Assembly: GCF_023065955.2 (NCBI RefSeq)
Contig: NW_026622897.1
Location: 4,407,001-4,471,000, forward strand
Length of the DNA: 64,000 nt
Origin: Ursus arctos
Lineage: Eukaryota > Chordata > Mammalia > Carnivora > Ursidae
Direction of reading: 5' to 3'
Shown: one piece after another, positions 1-10,199 of the stretch
How the letters are laid out: every line of letters starts with the position of its first letter
How positions within the stretch are numbered: the first letter of the stretch is position 1
Position numbers and translations under genes: made by a program
Notes under the pieces: generated by a model
Told to the model about the DNA's origin: nothing
The model's input: the letters and a program-made list of their open reading frames with translations, nothing else
Database searches by the model: none

Positions 1-1489
1 GTAAAGAATAGCAAACAGTAACCAACCCGTTCTGAGTTTTGTTACTAGGTTATCAGTGGAAGATGTGGCAAAAGATACCTTGAAGAGAAAATGCACAAGG
101 TAAAGAAGATGACTCAGAGTAGCTTCATTGCTAAAAGAAAGAAGAGGTCGTTCTTCATTAATGCAAGGGCCACGCAGATATTTGTAGGACTGTCTGGTAC
201 TAATACCCTGTCCCTCAGGATCCCACTCTTTCTCAGGTCCCTCCTACCCTCAACTGCAAGAGGACTTTGAAAAGTGAGACTCCAGAGTAGTCAAATAAGA
301 TCAATGTTCCCATTCATTTTAGAAACTTGGGAAAAGTAAGAGGAGTCCCGGGGGCACAAAGGTAAAAGTTCCGTCAGGAACTGAAGCCCTTGGACCCAAG
401 ACCAGCATGAGACTAAAAGCTGGACGGAGGTTTGACACTGAATCTCCTTAAGATTCTGTCTGCAGTGGAGTGGATTCCTTCAAAACAGAGCTCGTTGGTC
501 AGAGAAAGACGGGAACGCAGGTCTGGCAACCCCGAACAGGTACAAGTCTAGAGCAGCTGAATAGCCTGAGCAGGAATGAGGCAGGAGTGCTCTGGGAAAA
601 GGTCTAGAATGCCGGGGAGTCTGGAATACACCTTGAACTGTGATACAGACATCCCGAATGAGCACAAGCTTAGAGAGGGCCAAGAAGGCAGCGACGAATT
701 CAACAGATAGTTATGAAGAGTCTAACAGAAGGTAGCCACGACAAAATGAGGGAGAAAGCAGCTAAGAGCCCAGGGAAAAGGCAGTGAAGGAGGAGGTAGG
801 GGTAGAAAACCTACCTAGAAAAGCAGACACCTGCTTTACCCAGAGAAGAAAGCTGAGCCCGTAAATGCTCAGGGGTGAAAAGAAAAAAGGCAGTGGGGTG
901 GGGAGAAAACAAGAGGCTAGAGGTTTCATCATTTGAAGGCAACTCAAAAAAGTATCTGATAGCCAGTTCCTGAAGATTCTTGAGAAAGGGGATGCAACAC
1001 AGAAGGCAGAGAGCCTGTGGAATGCAAAGATGTCAGAGAAGGTCACACGAAGACCAAGAGTGTGGGGGAAAAAAAAGAGCGGAAGAGCTTCCTGGAAGGG
1101 GCAGGGGCTCCTTTGGGATCCTGGAGAACAGCGATGAAAGACCCAGAAAGGGGAAGTGCAGAACAGCGCCTGGGAAAGTTTGGGGGAAGAACAGGTGGGT
1201 GTGAAGGAGCCCTGGGGCCGCCAGGGTGACCGACACCAGGCCGGGTGCACGGCTTAGGGGTGGGCGTCCAGGCTCCTGAATCCGGACCCCGGAAGAGCGA
1301 GCCTCCCCCTCACGCCCGCCGCGCTCTCACGCCCCCCTCCGGCGGGGCGCAGGGGTCCGGGGCGGCCGCGGCCGCGGGGCACCCAGGTCAGGGGCGCGGC
1401 CGGCTCGCCCCCCAGCGGCCGGGCTCGGCGCGCACGCCCCCGCTCTCCCGGCGCCAACTTTCCCGATCCCCGCGCTCGGCCCCGCTCAC
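1..1489 (-). other. GUCY1A2: GUCY1A2 intron 1, 5' part
   Basis: This is the start of the first intron, read on the minus strand from the donor at 1488-1489 leftwards and off the window edge. Its first 250 bases (1240-1489) are still CpG-island sequence. The rest is purine-rich on the plus strand with no recognisable interspersed repeat or exon. Short open frames here (for example 762-1250 minus, 162 codons) have no family resemblance and follow from the base skew. Confidence 0.85.
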
Positions 1490-1490
1490 C
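1484..1490 (-). other. GUCY1A2: Splice donor of GUCY1A2 exon 1
   Basis: Read on the minus strand the sequence is TCG|GTGAGC, a close match to the U1 consensus. The GT is at 1489-1488. Alpha-2 homology stops exactly here: after LTAPS the open frame continues with Gly/Arg-rich sequence typical of translated CpG-island DNA. Confidence 0.9.
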
Positions 1491-1792
1491 GAGGGCGCCG
1501 TTAGGCGGCTGATGCTCTCGCCGAGCGAGTCCAGGTTGACCCGCCTCCGGCGCTGCGCCCTCCTGGCCCCGGCCGTGGCGGCGGCGGCGGCGGCAGCGGC
1601 GGCGGCGGCGGAGGCGGCCGGGGCCGGGGCGACGGCGGCAGCCGCGCGGGGCTCGGGCGGCCCGGGCGGGCTCCGGCTGCCGTTCCAGCAGAGCCTAGAC
1701 AGGGGGCACTCCCCCTCCTCCTCGGGGCTGGTCTCCAGGTAGTCGGAGCCCAGCGAGCTGAAGGACTCGGACGAGATCTTCCTCCGAGACAT
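1490..1792 (-). CDS. GUCY1A2: Guanylate cyclase soluble subunit alpha-2, exon 1 (N-terminal 101 residues)
   Basis: This first coding exon encodes the N-terminus of the alpha-2 subunit of NO-sensitive guanylate cyclase. That cytosolic or synapse-targeted enzyme pairs with GUCY1B1 and makes cGMP from GTP. The protein starts MSRRKISSESFSSLGSDYLE and ends RVNLDSLGESISRLTAPS, which I recognise as the alpha-2-specific leader. Residues 22-30 are acidic and S/P/E-rich. Residues 45-76 are Ala/Pro-rich with an uninterrupted run of 11 Ala (62-72). Residues 77-85 form a basic cluster (RRAQRRRRV). The HNOX, PAS, coiled-coil and cyclase domains lie in later exons, outside the window. The start at 1792 is supported by homology, by A at -3, and by an in-frame TAG upstream at 2024-2026. 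The exon ends on a complete codon (TCG) followed by GTGAGC, a phase-0 donor. The open frame reads on to 1388 only as unspliced intron. Confidence 0.95.
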
Positions 1793-1889
1793 GCTGCGGG
1801 CGGCGCTGCGGCGGCCGAGGCGGCGGCAGCGGCGGCGGGGACGCGGGAGGCGGCGGCGGCAGCGGCGTTGGGACCGCCGGGCGGCGGCG

Positions 1890-1979
1890 TTAGGCGCGTC
1901 GGGGCCCCGGGGCTCTGCGGTCGCGCCCGGCCGGGAGGGAGTCCCCGGAGCCGCGGAGCCCGCAGAGGCGGCTGCTCAT
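1890..1979 (-). other. Candidate upstream ORF (29 codons) in GUCY1A2 5' UTR
   Basis: An ATG at 1979 in the context CCCGCCATGA (G at -3) opens a 29-codon frame, MSSRLCGLRGSGDSLPAGRD and on, that stops at TAA 1892-1890, 97 bases before the main start. The context is close to the Kozak optimum except for A at +4. The main start (CGCAGCATGT) has A at -3 but T at +4. The uORF would matter only if the transcript starts upstream of 1979. Encoded-peptide function is not implied; a translation-control role is inferred. Confidence 0.45.
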
Positions 1980-2327
1980 GGCGGGAACTTGGGGCCCGGG
2001 CGCGGCGGCGGCGCCGGGCTGGGCTAGGGGCCGCCGCCGCCTCCGCTGCTGCTCGCGCGGCGCCGCCTCTGCGCTCGCCTGGGCGCCTGGCAGTGCGCCG
2101 CGCTCCCGCTCGCAGGGCGGCTGCGAGTGTGCGACCGCGGACGGCGGGGCGGCGGAGCTGCGGCCCGTGCGGTCCGGGAGGCAGAGCTTCTGCCGCCCGC
2201 GCGCCGATCTCGCCCCCCTTCCCCTCTCTCCTCCCGCCCCTCGCCTCCCGCCTCTCTCCCCTTGCTGCCCGCCTCCCTCCTTCTCCCTTTATCGTCCCCC
2301 CCGCCCATGCGCTCCCTCCGCCGGCAT

Positions 2328-2333
2328 CACGTG
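2328..2333. promoter_or_regulatory. Palindromic E-box CACGTG
   Basis: A perfect CACGTG lies in the context GCATCACGTGTCGCC, near the upstream edge of the CpG island and about 535 bases 5' of the GUCY1A2 start codon. USF, MYC/MAX and related bHLH-ZIP factors bind such sites in CpG-island promoters. A single 6-bp match is weak evidence of use. Confidence 0.3.
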
Positions 2334-2660
2334 TCGCCATCATACTCATTGCGAGTCTCTGCCTCGCCTGTCGCCACGTTTCAGGAGCAACGAGGACACT
2401 TGGTTGCCGTCCTCTGTGCGCCCTCCCCGCTCCCACCTTCCCCTCCTCCGAGGAGGAGCGCACGGTGGCTTGGATCAGGCCAAAGGGCCCCAGCCCCAAA
2501 CACCCCAGCCCTGGTCCGCTGGAGAGGCAGCCGAGGAGCGGTCGGGCCGCTCTGGGTGCTGTGCGGGAGAGGGGCGCGGGGCGAGGGCGGAAGACCTCCC
2601 TCTGGAGCCACCTCGGGGAAGCCTGAGGGCGCGAAGTGGGGGAGTTACGGTCCATTGCTG

Positions 2661-5220
2661 ACCTTTCCCTGCCTTCCTCCGAGTTTATTTAAGTTCTGAG
2701 GTGAAGGGGAGAGGCCAGTGCTTCCAGCCTGCCCATTCCAGAGGAAACGTTTGCAAGGGAAGGGAAGGGGAGACGTACTGGCACCCATCCTGCTGGAGCC
2801 GCTTGTGGGGCTGAGCGTTCGCCTGGGTCGAGGCCGCGTGGGCTCGAAGGGAGCCCAGGGTCGGGAGGCAGCGAATGAGGACAGCATCTGCTGGGCGAAA
2901 GCCCTGTTGCTGAGCGTGCGCGGGCTGGGCGCGCGGGGCTCGGGGCTCCCGCCGGCGCCGCTCTGGTGCTGGACAGCTCCGCTCGCCACCTGCAGCCGCG
3001 TTGGCCGGCCTCGCGGACCGGGGACAGTTCCTCTGTAGACCCCACTACCTAAGACCCGGACGGGGGAACACGGGGGAGTGATTCCGTGCCTCTCATTGTC
3101 CCTGCTCTGTGCGCCAAATATGCGATCTGTTTGCACTCGGCTGCGAATGCTGCTCCGAAAGCTTAAGGAGAATGGGGAGAAAGCCTTTTCCAAGCCCAGG
3201 AGCACACTCGCCACAGCGCGAGCACATCTCTTGCCCCAGTTTGCGGTGGAGCTGCTTCATTCCACAAAGCTTGCCTCATGCAAACCAGCAGCCGCTCTCA
3301 GCACCCGGCCCCACTGCGCCTGCCTATTTCGCTCCAGAAAAGCCTCGGATTTGTTCTGACATTAGGGGAAGGGATGGGAAGAAGGGGCAAATAAGAGTGT
3401 CACAAAAAGAGGGGTCCCAGACTGTGCTTCCCCCTGCAGCAAAGCAGATGAGCACCTTGCCCACCTTCTCGACTCCTCTGGAAAGAAAAGTTCAGGGCCT
3501 CCAGCTTTAGCTCCTCGAGGTTACAGATGCCAAAGCGGTTGTGGGTGGTTTTGTTTTTTTTGTTTTGTTTTGAAGGACTGGTCCTTCCAAGGTGAAAGCA
3601 GATGAGTTTGTTTGCTGTGTTTATTTAAACACACACGCGCGCGCGCACACACACACAAAACCATTTGCTCTATACCCAACCCGTTTGCTTTTAACTCTAA
3701 GTCTTCCCAATTGTTTATGAGGACCCAAATAAATAGAAATGCTATTTGAAGTTTCCTTTTATATTTCGGAAACATCTATTCAGTTAATTCAGAGACATCC
3801 TATATTCTCAGATTTTAAATAGGCATTAAAGTTATAAACAGTGTGTGCTCTCACATGCGTCCCTTCAAATATATATATATATATTCTTTCTCAATCTGAA
3901 TAAACTACTAACTGCATAGGTTCTCTTAGCACGGGAAACTCAGGCCTCTCTCTTAAAATAATAATATGACTATTATAATTATAGTTTAATTATACATAAT
4001 TATATATAATAGTTATTATTACTATGATTATTTTTATTGTCATGTGTCTCCTGTTGATTTTCCCATTACTTCCTTTAATTCCATATATATTCGTTTCCAC
4101 TGAAAATTAGACACAAATTATACTTTTTTTATCATAAAGAATAGTCATCGATTTTGTGAAAAAGTTTCTCCGGTCCTTTTTTTTCCTGAAATACAATGGA
4201 TGGTTCCTCTGAAAATCACATTGTTAAAACCTGGGAGAAACCGTTTAGTAATCTTGCTGTGTGATACCCATCACAGCATAAATTGTAGCTCTTAGTTCTC
4301 TTCTGTAGTAATGCTGATGTAATTGGCCAGTTTTCAGAGTCACAGGATTTCAGAGCTCCTCTTAAGGACACTAAATAACACCTGCCCTTCACATTCTTCT
4401 AATGAACTACTGCTCCGAGCGCACACATGAGCACACAAGTTCATGGTGATGGTAAATACCTGCACACGGAACTTAAAACCAGAACGTTCATTAAACATTC
4501 CAACTCTTGTCTCAGAGTGAAAATGACTGAGTACATCATTTGTTTCTGAAATTCACAAGAGGCCTGAGAAGTCTTCCTGTTTACACTGGAAGTTTATTGC
4601 CAGAAAGAACTCTGAACCACCGGGACGTTTCCGCTTTGTGTGAACCATTCGAATCAAAGACTCTTTACAGAACCTAGCCAGATGAAGTGGTCTTACAATT
4701 TTCTGTATAAATTACCCTGCCTTTCATCATGATTTTCCCACTGATTTTTAAACTATAAACAAATGGAGGTCTAAATATAGACAGTAGATCATCTGCGTTA
4801 CTTTCAAGAGTTTGCTTTGTATTTCTGTTCAGGGTTCAAAAGCTCTCAATATGAAGAATGCTATGTTCTGTACTCAAAAGGAAATACATCCTATTCTCAT
4901 AATTAAAAAAAAAAAGCCATGGGCCTAGTATAAGGAATCCAAACACTTCAGGAAAGAATGGTCCACTGAAAATGAAGAGTTTGTGCTCTGATTTTAGGAA
5001 AAGAAACTCGCACAGACTCATGCCCACAAGTCCAGTCCTGCTGGATGTATCAGGCTTCAAAAAAGTCCTTAAGGCAGTCTCCTACTGGAAAAGGAAAATA
5101 CAGGCATGTACTTGGTTTGTTTATGAGACTGGTGAGGACACCTGAGGACTTCCTTCAGATTGATCAAGAATTGGAAAGGATTCCTTATTAAGAAAGCAGA
5201 TTCGCATGGTTAATTAATTT
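2661..5220. other. GUCY1A2 5' flank, mostly unique sequence
   Basis: The GC-rich shoulder fades by about 3050. The sequence then becomes AT-rich and largely repeat-free, with a dinucleotide tract at 3629, short (TA)n near 3870-3886 and an AT-rich stretch at 3955-4035. I see no exon or RNA gene. Proximal enhancers could lie here, but nothing in the bases identifies one. Confidence 0.5.
3629..3656. repeat. Alternating (AC)n(GC)n(AC)n dinucleotide tract
   Basis: Twenty-eight bases of strictly alternating purine and pyrimidine: ACACACAC, then CGCGCGCGCG, then CACACACACA. The CG core flanked by CA steps is a classic Z-DNA-prone composition. Confidence 0.9.
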
Positions 5221-6790
5221 ATGACAGAGGAGCCAAGAATACACAATGGGGAATGGACATTTACATGGTGTTGGGATAACTGGACAGTCACATGCAACAG
5301 AATGAAATTAGACCACTATCTTACACCATACACAAAAATTAACTCTAAATGGATTAGATGTGAATAGAAGACCTAAAACCATAAAATTTTTAGAAGAAAA
5401 CATAGTGAGCTCCTTGACATCTTAGCAACGAATTTTTGGATCTAACTCTAAAAGCAAAGGCAAAAGGGGCACCTGGGTGGCTCAGTCAGTTAAGCATTGG
5501 CCTTTGGCTCAGGTCATGATCTCAGGGTCCTGGGATCGAGTCCCACATCAGGCTCCCTGCTCAGCAGGGATTCTGCTTGTCCCTCTCTCTCTGCTGCTCC
5601 CCCTGCTTGTGCAGTCCCTTGCACGCACGCTCTCTCTGTCTCTCTCTCTCTCTCTCAAATAAATAAATAAAATATCTTAAAAAATAAAATAAAGACAAAG
5701 GCAACAAAACCAAAAACAAACAAATGGGACTACATCAAATAGTAGAACAAACTATAAATGAAATGAAAACGCAACCAACTAAATGTGAGAAAATATTTGT
5801 AAATCACAAATATTTGCAAATATTTGTGATCTGCTTTCACCTTGGAAGGAAGGGATTAATACCCAAGATATATAAAAAACTCAAACAACTCAGTAGCAAA
5901 AACAAAAACCAAATGATCCAATTTAAAAATGGGCAGGGGATCTAAATAAACATTTTTCCAAAGAAGACATACAGATAGTCAACAGACACGTGAAAAGATG
6001 CTCAACGTCACTAATTATTAGGGAAATGCAAATCAAAACCACAGTGAGTTGTCACCTCAAACCTGTTAGAATGGTTATGATCAAAAAAGACAATAAACAG
6101 CAAGTGTTGGAGAGGATTTGGAGGAGAACCCTTGCATACTGCTGGTGGGAATGCAAACTGGTATAGCCACTATGGAAAAGGGTATGGAGGTCCCTCAAAA
6201 AAACTAAAAATAGAATTACCATATGATCCAGCTAATCTACTTCTGGGTATTTATCTGAAGAAAATAAAAACCCTAATCTGAAAAGATACATGCATCCCTA
6301 TGTTCACTGTAGCGTTATTTACAATAGCCAACATATGGAAGTAACCTAAGTGTCCACCAAAGGATGAGTGGATAAAGAACACATTGCATAGTTACAGATA
6401 TAGTTGACTACTACTCAGCCATAAAAAAAAATGAAATCTTGCCATTGCAACAACATGGATGGACCTTGAGGATATTATGCTAAGTGAAATAACTCCAACA
6501 GAGAAAGAGAAATACTACATGATTTCACTTACATGCAGAATCTAGAAAACAAAACAAAAATTAAACAAACCTCATAGAGACAGAAAACAGATTGGCGGTT
6601 ACCAGAAGGGGAAGTGGGTCGGGGTAGGTAAAACGGGTGAAAGGGGTCAATTGCATGGTGATGGACGATACTTAGATTTACTGTAATAATCACTTTGTAG
6701 CATATACAAAAACCAAATTAGTAGGTTGTACTCCTGAAATGAATATAATGTTATATACCAATTTTACCTCAATAAAAAAGGAGGGAATGC
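5221..6790 (+). mobile_element. L1 (L1MA/MB-like) ORF2 end and 3' UTR, split by a SINE
   Basis: The sequence follows the familiar L1M 3' end. Landmarks are TTAACTCTAAATGGATTA near 5340, GGGACTACATCAAA near 5727, ATGGGCAGGGGATCTAAATA near 5930, TGCAAATCAAAACCACAGTG near 6030, GATCCAGCTAATCTACTTCTGGG near 6227 and the terminal AATATAATGTTATATACCAATTTTACCTCAATAAAAAAG at 6741-6780. Frames are broken by many stops, so the copy is dead. A Carnivora SINE interrupts it at 5466-5690. Confidence 0.9.
5466..5690 (+). mobile_element. Carnivora tRNA-Lys SINE (SINEC)
   Basis: It begins GGGGCACCTGGGTGGCTCAG with tRNA-like A and B boxes, passes through a TCTCTC-rich part and ends in (AAAT)n/A-rich tail. Imperfect target duplications (AAAGCAAAGGCAAAA at 5451 and AAAGACAAAGGCAAC at 5691) show insertion into the L1 around it. 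Confidence 0.93.
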
Positions 6791-7301
6791 TCCAAAATAT
6801 TTTTTAAAAAGCAAGCATATTCTCCACCTTAGTCAAGATAGTGACTATTCCCCCTTTAAACATAAAACTGTTGTGTGTACCTTACCTTCCTCTACATCAC
6901 TACTTATAAACTCCTCTCACTTGGTTTCTCATGTAACTTGATGTTCATCCTTCCCAGAGCAGTTTTTTAAAAATTGCCTCCATCAAATTCAAATAAAAAC
7001 TACCATCAGTCCTCACTCCCCCAAATTCTTTGCATTTCAGAGCTTCAAACTCGTTCCTAATTTCTTTTCATCCATCTAAGTCTCCAGCAAGAAAACTTGC
7101 AACATCTGCATAAGTGCTCCCTGGAGCGGGGCTCCTCCTGATATCAGAAACCTGAGGAATCTCTCCCTGTAGTCAGTCTTTACGTAAATCTGGTGCCTCC
7201 CAGGAACTGTACATGTAACATTAAAGCAAGTCTTCTAATGAAATGTTGTAGCTGGTGAATTCTTAACTAGGGCAAGTTTTCCTGGATCCCTAACCTAGAA
7301 A

Positions 7302-7342
<41 letters not shown>

Positions 7343-8270
7343 TCACTCCTCACCTGCAGTTTAACTCTATGGACACATCACCCCGAATGAGATCTGTCTA
7401 TACCTCCCACTTTCTCATACTCTCCTTTTGAAAAGAGGGCAAACATGCCGTCTTGGTGAAAGTTCGTGAACAAATAAGAGTGGAGAGACTATGCTTCATA
7501 TTTTTGCATAATTTTGTAAGTGAAACTAAATACTAAGGATCATATCAACTTGAGAAGAACCAACTGCTTTGTTCATTTGTTCAAGGAACATGGAAGGCAT
7601 TGTAAACCATCATCCTATGGTTCTAGGCCATCATAAACCATGCTGAAAGGATGAAGTCTTTGCCACTCACAACAAGAAAAGGCAAAGGGACTTGGTGCTG
7701 AATGGAAAGTAATAAAGTTACTGCAACGCTTAGAATTGTACCAGAAAGGTACTTCTAAGTTACGAGTGGGATGGCTGCTTCTTTTTGATGCTACTATATC
7801 CAAGAAAGTAAGAAAAATGGAAAGTAATCAGTGTCTTTTGGTGCCTCTGACAGACAACACTCTTTCTCAAGTGGCTCTAAGTGGCTTTGCATTCTCCATC
7901 ATGCACTGCAGAAATCTACCCTCCTCTAAAGAAAGACCCTACGAGTCAACGCCTCTATAGTTCCCAGCCATTTTGTCCTCAGTGTCATTAGCTTGCCACA
8001 CACTTTACTTAAGTTGGGATTCTTTTTCAGATACTAAGTACAGATTATATTTCAAAATCATTGCACCATTTTCTACATGTTTTTGTAGATCACAGACTTG
8101 CCCTTAGACATCTAATAAGAGCAGTATTTTGTCCATAAGTGATTCAGTTGTGGTCCACTGAAGCCTTTACTCCCTTTCCTAAATATCTCTTTCCCCCTTT
8201 TACCCAAACCTTTTACCTTCCAAATTATTTCCAAACCATTGCCTTCCAAATCTATGTAAGCCAAGGCAAA
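6791..8270. other. Unique intergenic sequence with one CA repeat
   Basis: No recognised transposon apart from the dinucleotide tract at 7305-7338. Short open frames at 7615-7803 and 7736-7960 overlap on opposite strands and resemble no protein I know. Confidence 0.4.
7305..7338. repeat. (AC)17 microsatellite
   Basis: Seventeen uninterrupted AC units followed by (TCAC)n. Pure arrays of this length are usually length-polymorphic. Confidence 0.95.
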
Positions 8271-8274
8271 GAGA

Positions 8275-8475
8275 ACTTTGTTGAGAACCTACTATGGACC
8301 AGGATCTGTTCATTTGCTTCATTTAATCTCTTCAATGCTACCTACCATAGGAGGTATCATCCCAATAGTACAGATGTGAAAATTCTTGCACAGAGATTTT
8401 AAATATCTTCCCCAGGGTCAGGAGCTGGTAAATTTTAGTCATCATTCCAGTCCTGAGTCCTAAGCCTATGCTTTT
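8275..8475 (-). mobile_element. MIR, antisense
   Basis: The layout matches the reverse of MIR: GAACCTACTATGGACCAGG, then ATCATCCCAATAGTACAGATGTGAAAA, then CAGGAGCTGGTAAATTT, then CCTAAGCCTATGCT. It is highly diverged, as expected for this ancient tRNA-derived family. Confidence 0.75.
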
Positions 8476-8684
8476 TCCTCTGACACACGTTTCCTGCCTG
8501 CCTCTTGTAACTGTCCTCAAATGTCCTAAAAACACAGAGAAAAACAAATCTGATGAATTAAAATCACAATGTGAGTGGTTTATTGCATTACAAATAAATA
8601 CTGCATACACAATTAACATGCTGGAATTATTTCCTGGCACAAAATGTCATGCAAAACCACTGATCTAGGCAGAAGCTCTGCTCT

Positions 8685-8830
8685 CCAGTAGCTGCCCTGC
8701 TAATCACTAGCCATGTGACTCCAAGCAAGTTGCTTAACTTCTCTGGGCCCAGGCTCCTCACCTCTAAATCAAAATCTCCAGGGTACGATCAATCCCCAAG
8801 ATTTTATAATTTTTCTATTTGTGTAGTTAC
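8685..8830 (+). mobile_element. MIR, sense
   Basis: It contains the conserved MIR core as CCATGTGACTCCAAGCAAG and TTGCTTAACTTCTCTGGGCC, followed by CTCCTCACCTCTAAATC. It lies 200 bp from the antisense MIR, so the two are probably independent insertions. Confidence 0.8.
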
Positions 8831-9942
8831 TCATTGTCATTCCTGATATACCCTGTGCCTAGAAAAATCCCCCCACACACATCATAAGGTCAGCTTCCCT
8901 TCCTCCCTATCATATCCTTTCTGAGAACGCAGTTCCTCTGCAAATCCCTTCTCTAACTGCCTAAGACCATCTCCTTACATGAAGCTGCCATGAACATGGT
9001 CCACAGAATTAAATGGATAAAAAAAAAATTTCAACTCAATTGTATTTGGTTAGATGTTCACCATCTCCCTGTCTTTTCATAACTTAATTCTGCTGTCTGC
9101 TTTATTATATTATAGAAAGGAATCTTATCTTCCTGTCTGCAACTTATTAAGCCTGACAGCTAACAATAATAAGTATGAATTATCAGTAAGAGTATCTCGA
9201 TATAACCTTGTTAATGTTAACAGACATTTACTTAAATATGCCCAATTTGTCATGAATATGCAATCTGTTATTTAATCATTATCTTAAAACAATGAATCTA
9301 TTCTTTTAAAATCCAATTTTAATATAAATACTAAAATTCTTAAAAGTATTAGCATTAAGAATGAAATGTTGTGCCCTTGTCACTAGATGTAAAATAAACT
9401 TTACTAGCAATGATTAAATGGTAAGGTACCTAGATCCCTTAAAATAATAGAAAAAAATATTTAAGAAATTAAGAAATCGCAATTTGTACTCCTGTTACAA
9501 TCATTTCTGGAAAATGTTTCAAGGTTGATATTGAAATGGGTGACCTCAGCAGTGAACAGTACACTTCAAGCATAAACAGTGGTTAAAATAATTCTAAAAC
9601 ATTTCCCCACAGAAAGATGTGAAACTTTTTAAATAAAACATACGTCTACTCATTTCTGACAGTTCTCCTTAGAGTGAGCAAAATGAGCATTAATTCCTCT
9701 TTTTGGTGGACCAACATAGTTGGGCATCTGTACCACCACAGTGAACTAGAAAACGTTCCATTTCTCTAATTCACAATAAGGTCTCATCAGGGCCATAGAA
9801 GCGAAGAACTCCTTGCTTCTGAACAAGCACCATGTAACTGGGCAGACGGTAATTCCAAAGCCCACGTCCTCTGTGTCTCCGTCCAGGTTATGCAGACAAA
9901 AACTGGACCTATTCCTGCTCAATCCAAAAGATTTTGCACTTT

Positions 9943-9943
<1 letters not shown>

Positions 9944-10002
<59 letters not shown>

Positions 10003-10194
10003 AAGATTGTATCTATTCATTTGAGTTAGAGAAAGAGAGAGAGAGAGAATAAGCAGCGAGGAGGGGCAGAGGCAGAGGGAGAGGCAGACTCCCCACTGAG
10101 CTAGGACCCTCATGCAGGACTTGACCCCAAGACCCTGGGATCGTGACCTAAGCTGAAGGCAGATGCTTCACCGACTAAGCCCCCCAGGTGCCCC
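9944..10194 (-). mobile_element. Carnivora SINE, antisense, with expanded (TTTC)n tail
   Basis: The head at the right reads GGTGCCCC and the body has the B-box complement near 10116-10150. On the plus strand the A-rich tail has become about 15 TTTC units (9945-10001). Target duplications GATTTTGCACTTTT (9930) and CCTTTGCATTTTT (10198) flank it. Confidence 0.93.
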
Positions 10195-10199
10195 AAGCC

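Larger units (their letters stand above)
1240..2660 (-). promoter_or_regulatory. GUCY1A2: CpG island with GUCY1A2 promoter and 5' UTR
   Basis: CpG density is very high across this block, with long GGCGGC/GCCGCC runs at 1575-1625, 1800-1870 and 2000-2060. It contains GC-box-like cores (for example GGGGCGG near 2146) and a T/C-rich stretch at 2215-2300. I see no TATA box at a convincing position, so a dispersed CpG-island promoter is inferred. The 5' UTR must run upstream of 1793 in minus-strand sense; its start cannot be fixed from sequence. A weaker GC-rich shoulder continues to about 3050. CpG-island promoters are often bidirectional, but no plus-strand gene is evident. Confidence 0.85.

Noticed and set aside
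1245..1742. 165-codon plus-strand frame with poly-Ala
   Set aside because: It is the antisense shadow of the GUCY1A2 exon; the poly-Ala run is the complement of its GCC tract.
1501..2655. 384-codon minus-strand frame across the CpG island, overlapping GUCY1A2 exon 1 in another frame
   Set aside because: It is Arg/Ala/Pro/Gly throughout with no domain. Long open frames are expected where GC is this high and stops are rare. It might act as an overlapping uORF if the transcript starts upstream of 2655, but not as a credible protein.
1791..2699. Plus-strand frames of 78 to 252 codons in the CpG island, as evidence of a divergent gene
   Set aside because: Several frames are open at once on both strands, which points to composition. 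No splice donor with protein homology is seen.
5466..5690. tRNA-Lys-like boxes in this and other SINEs as functional tRNA genes
   Set aside because: The tRNA-like part lacks a foldable mature tRNA and is joined to SINE body and A-rich tail; these are retroposons.
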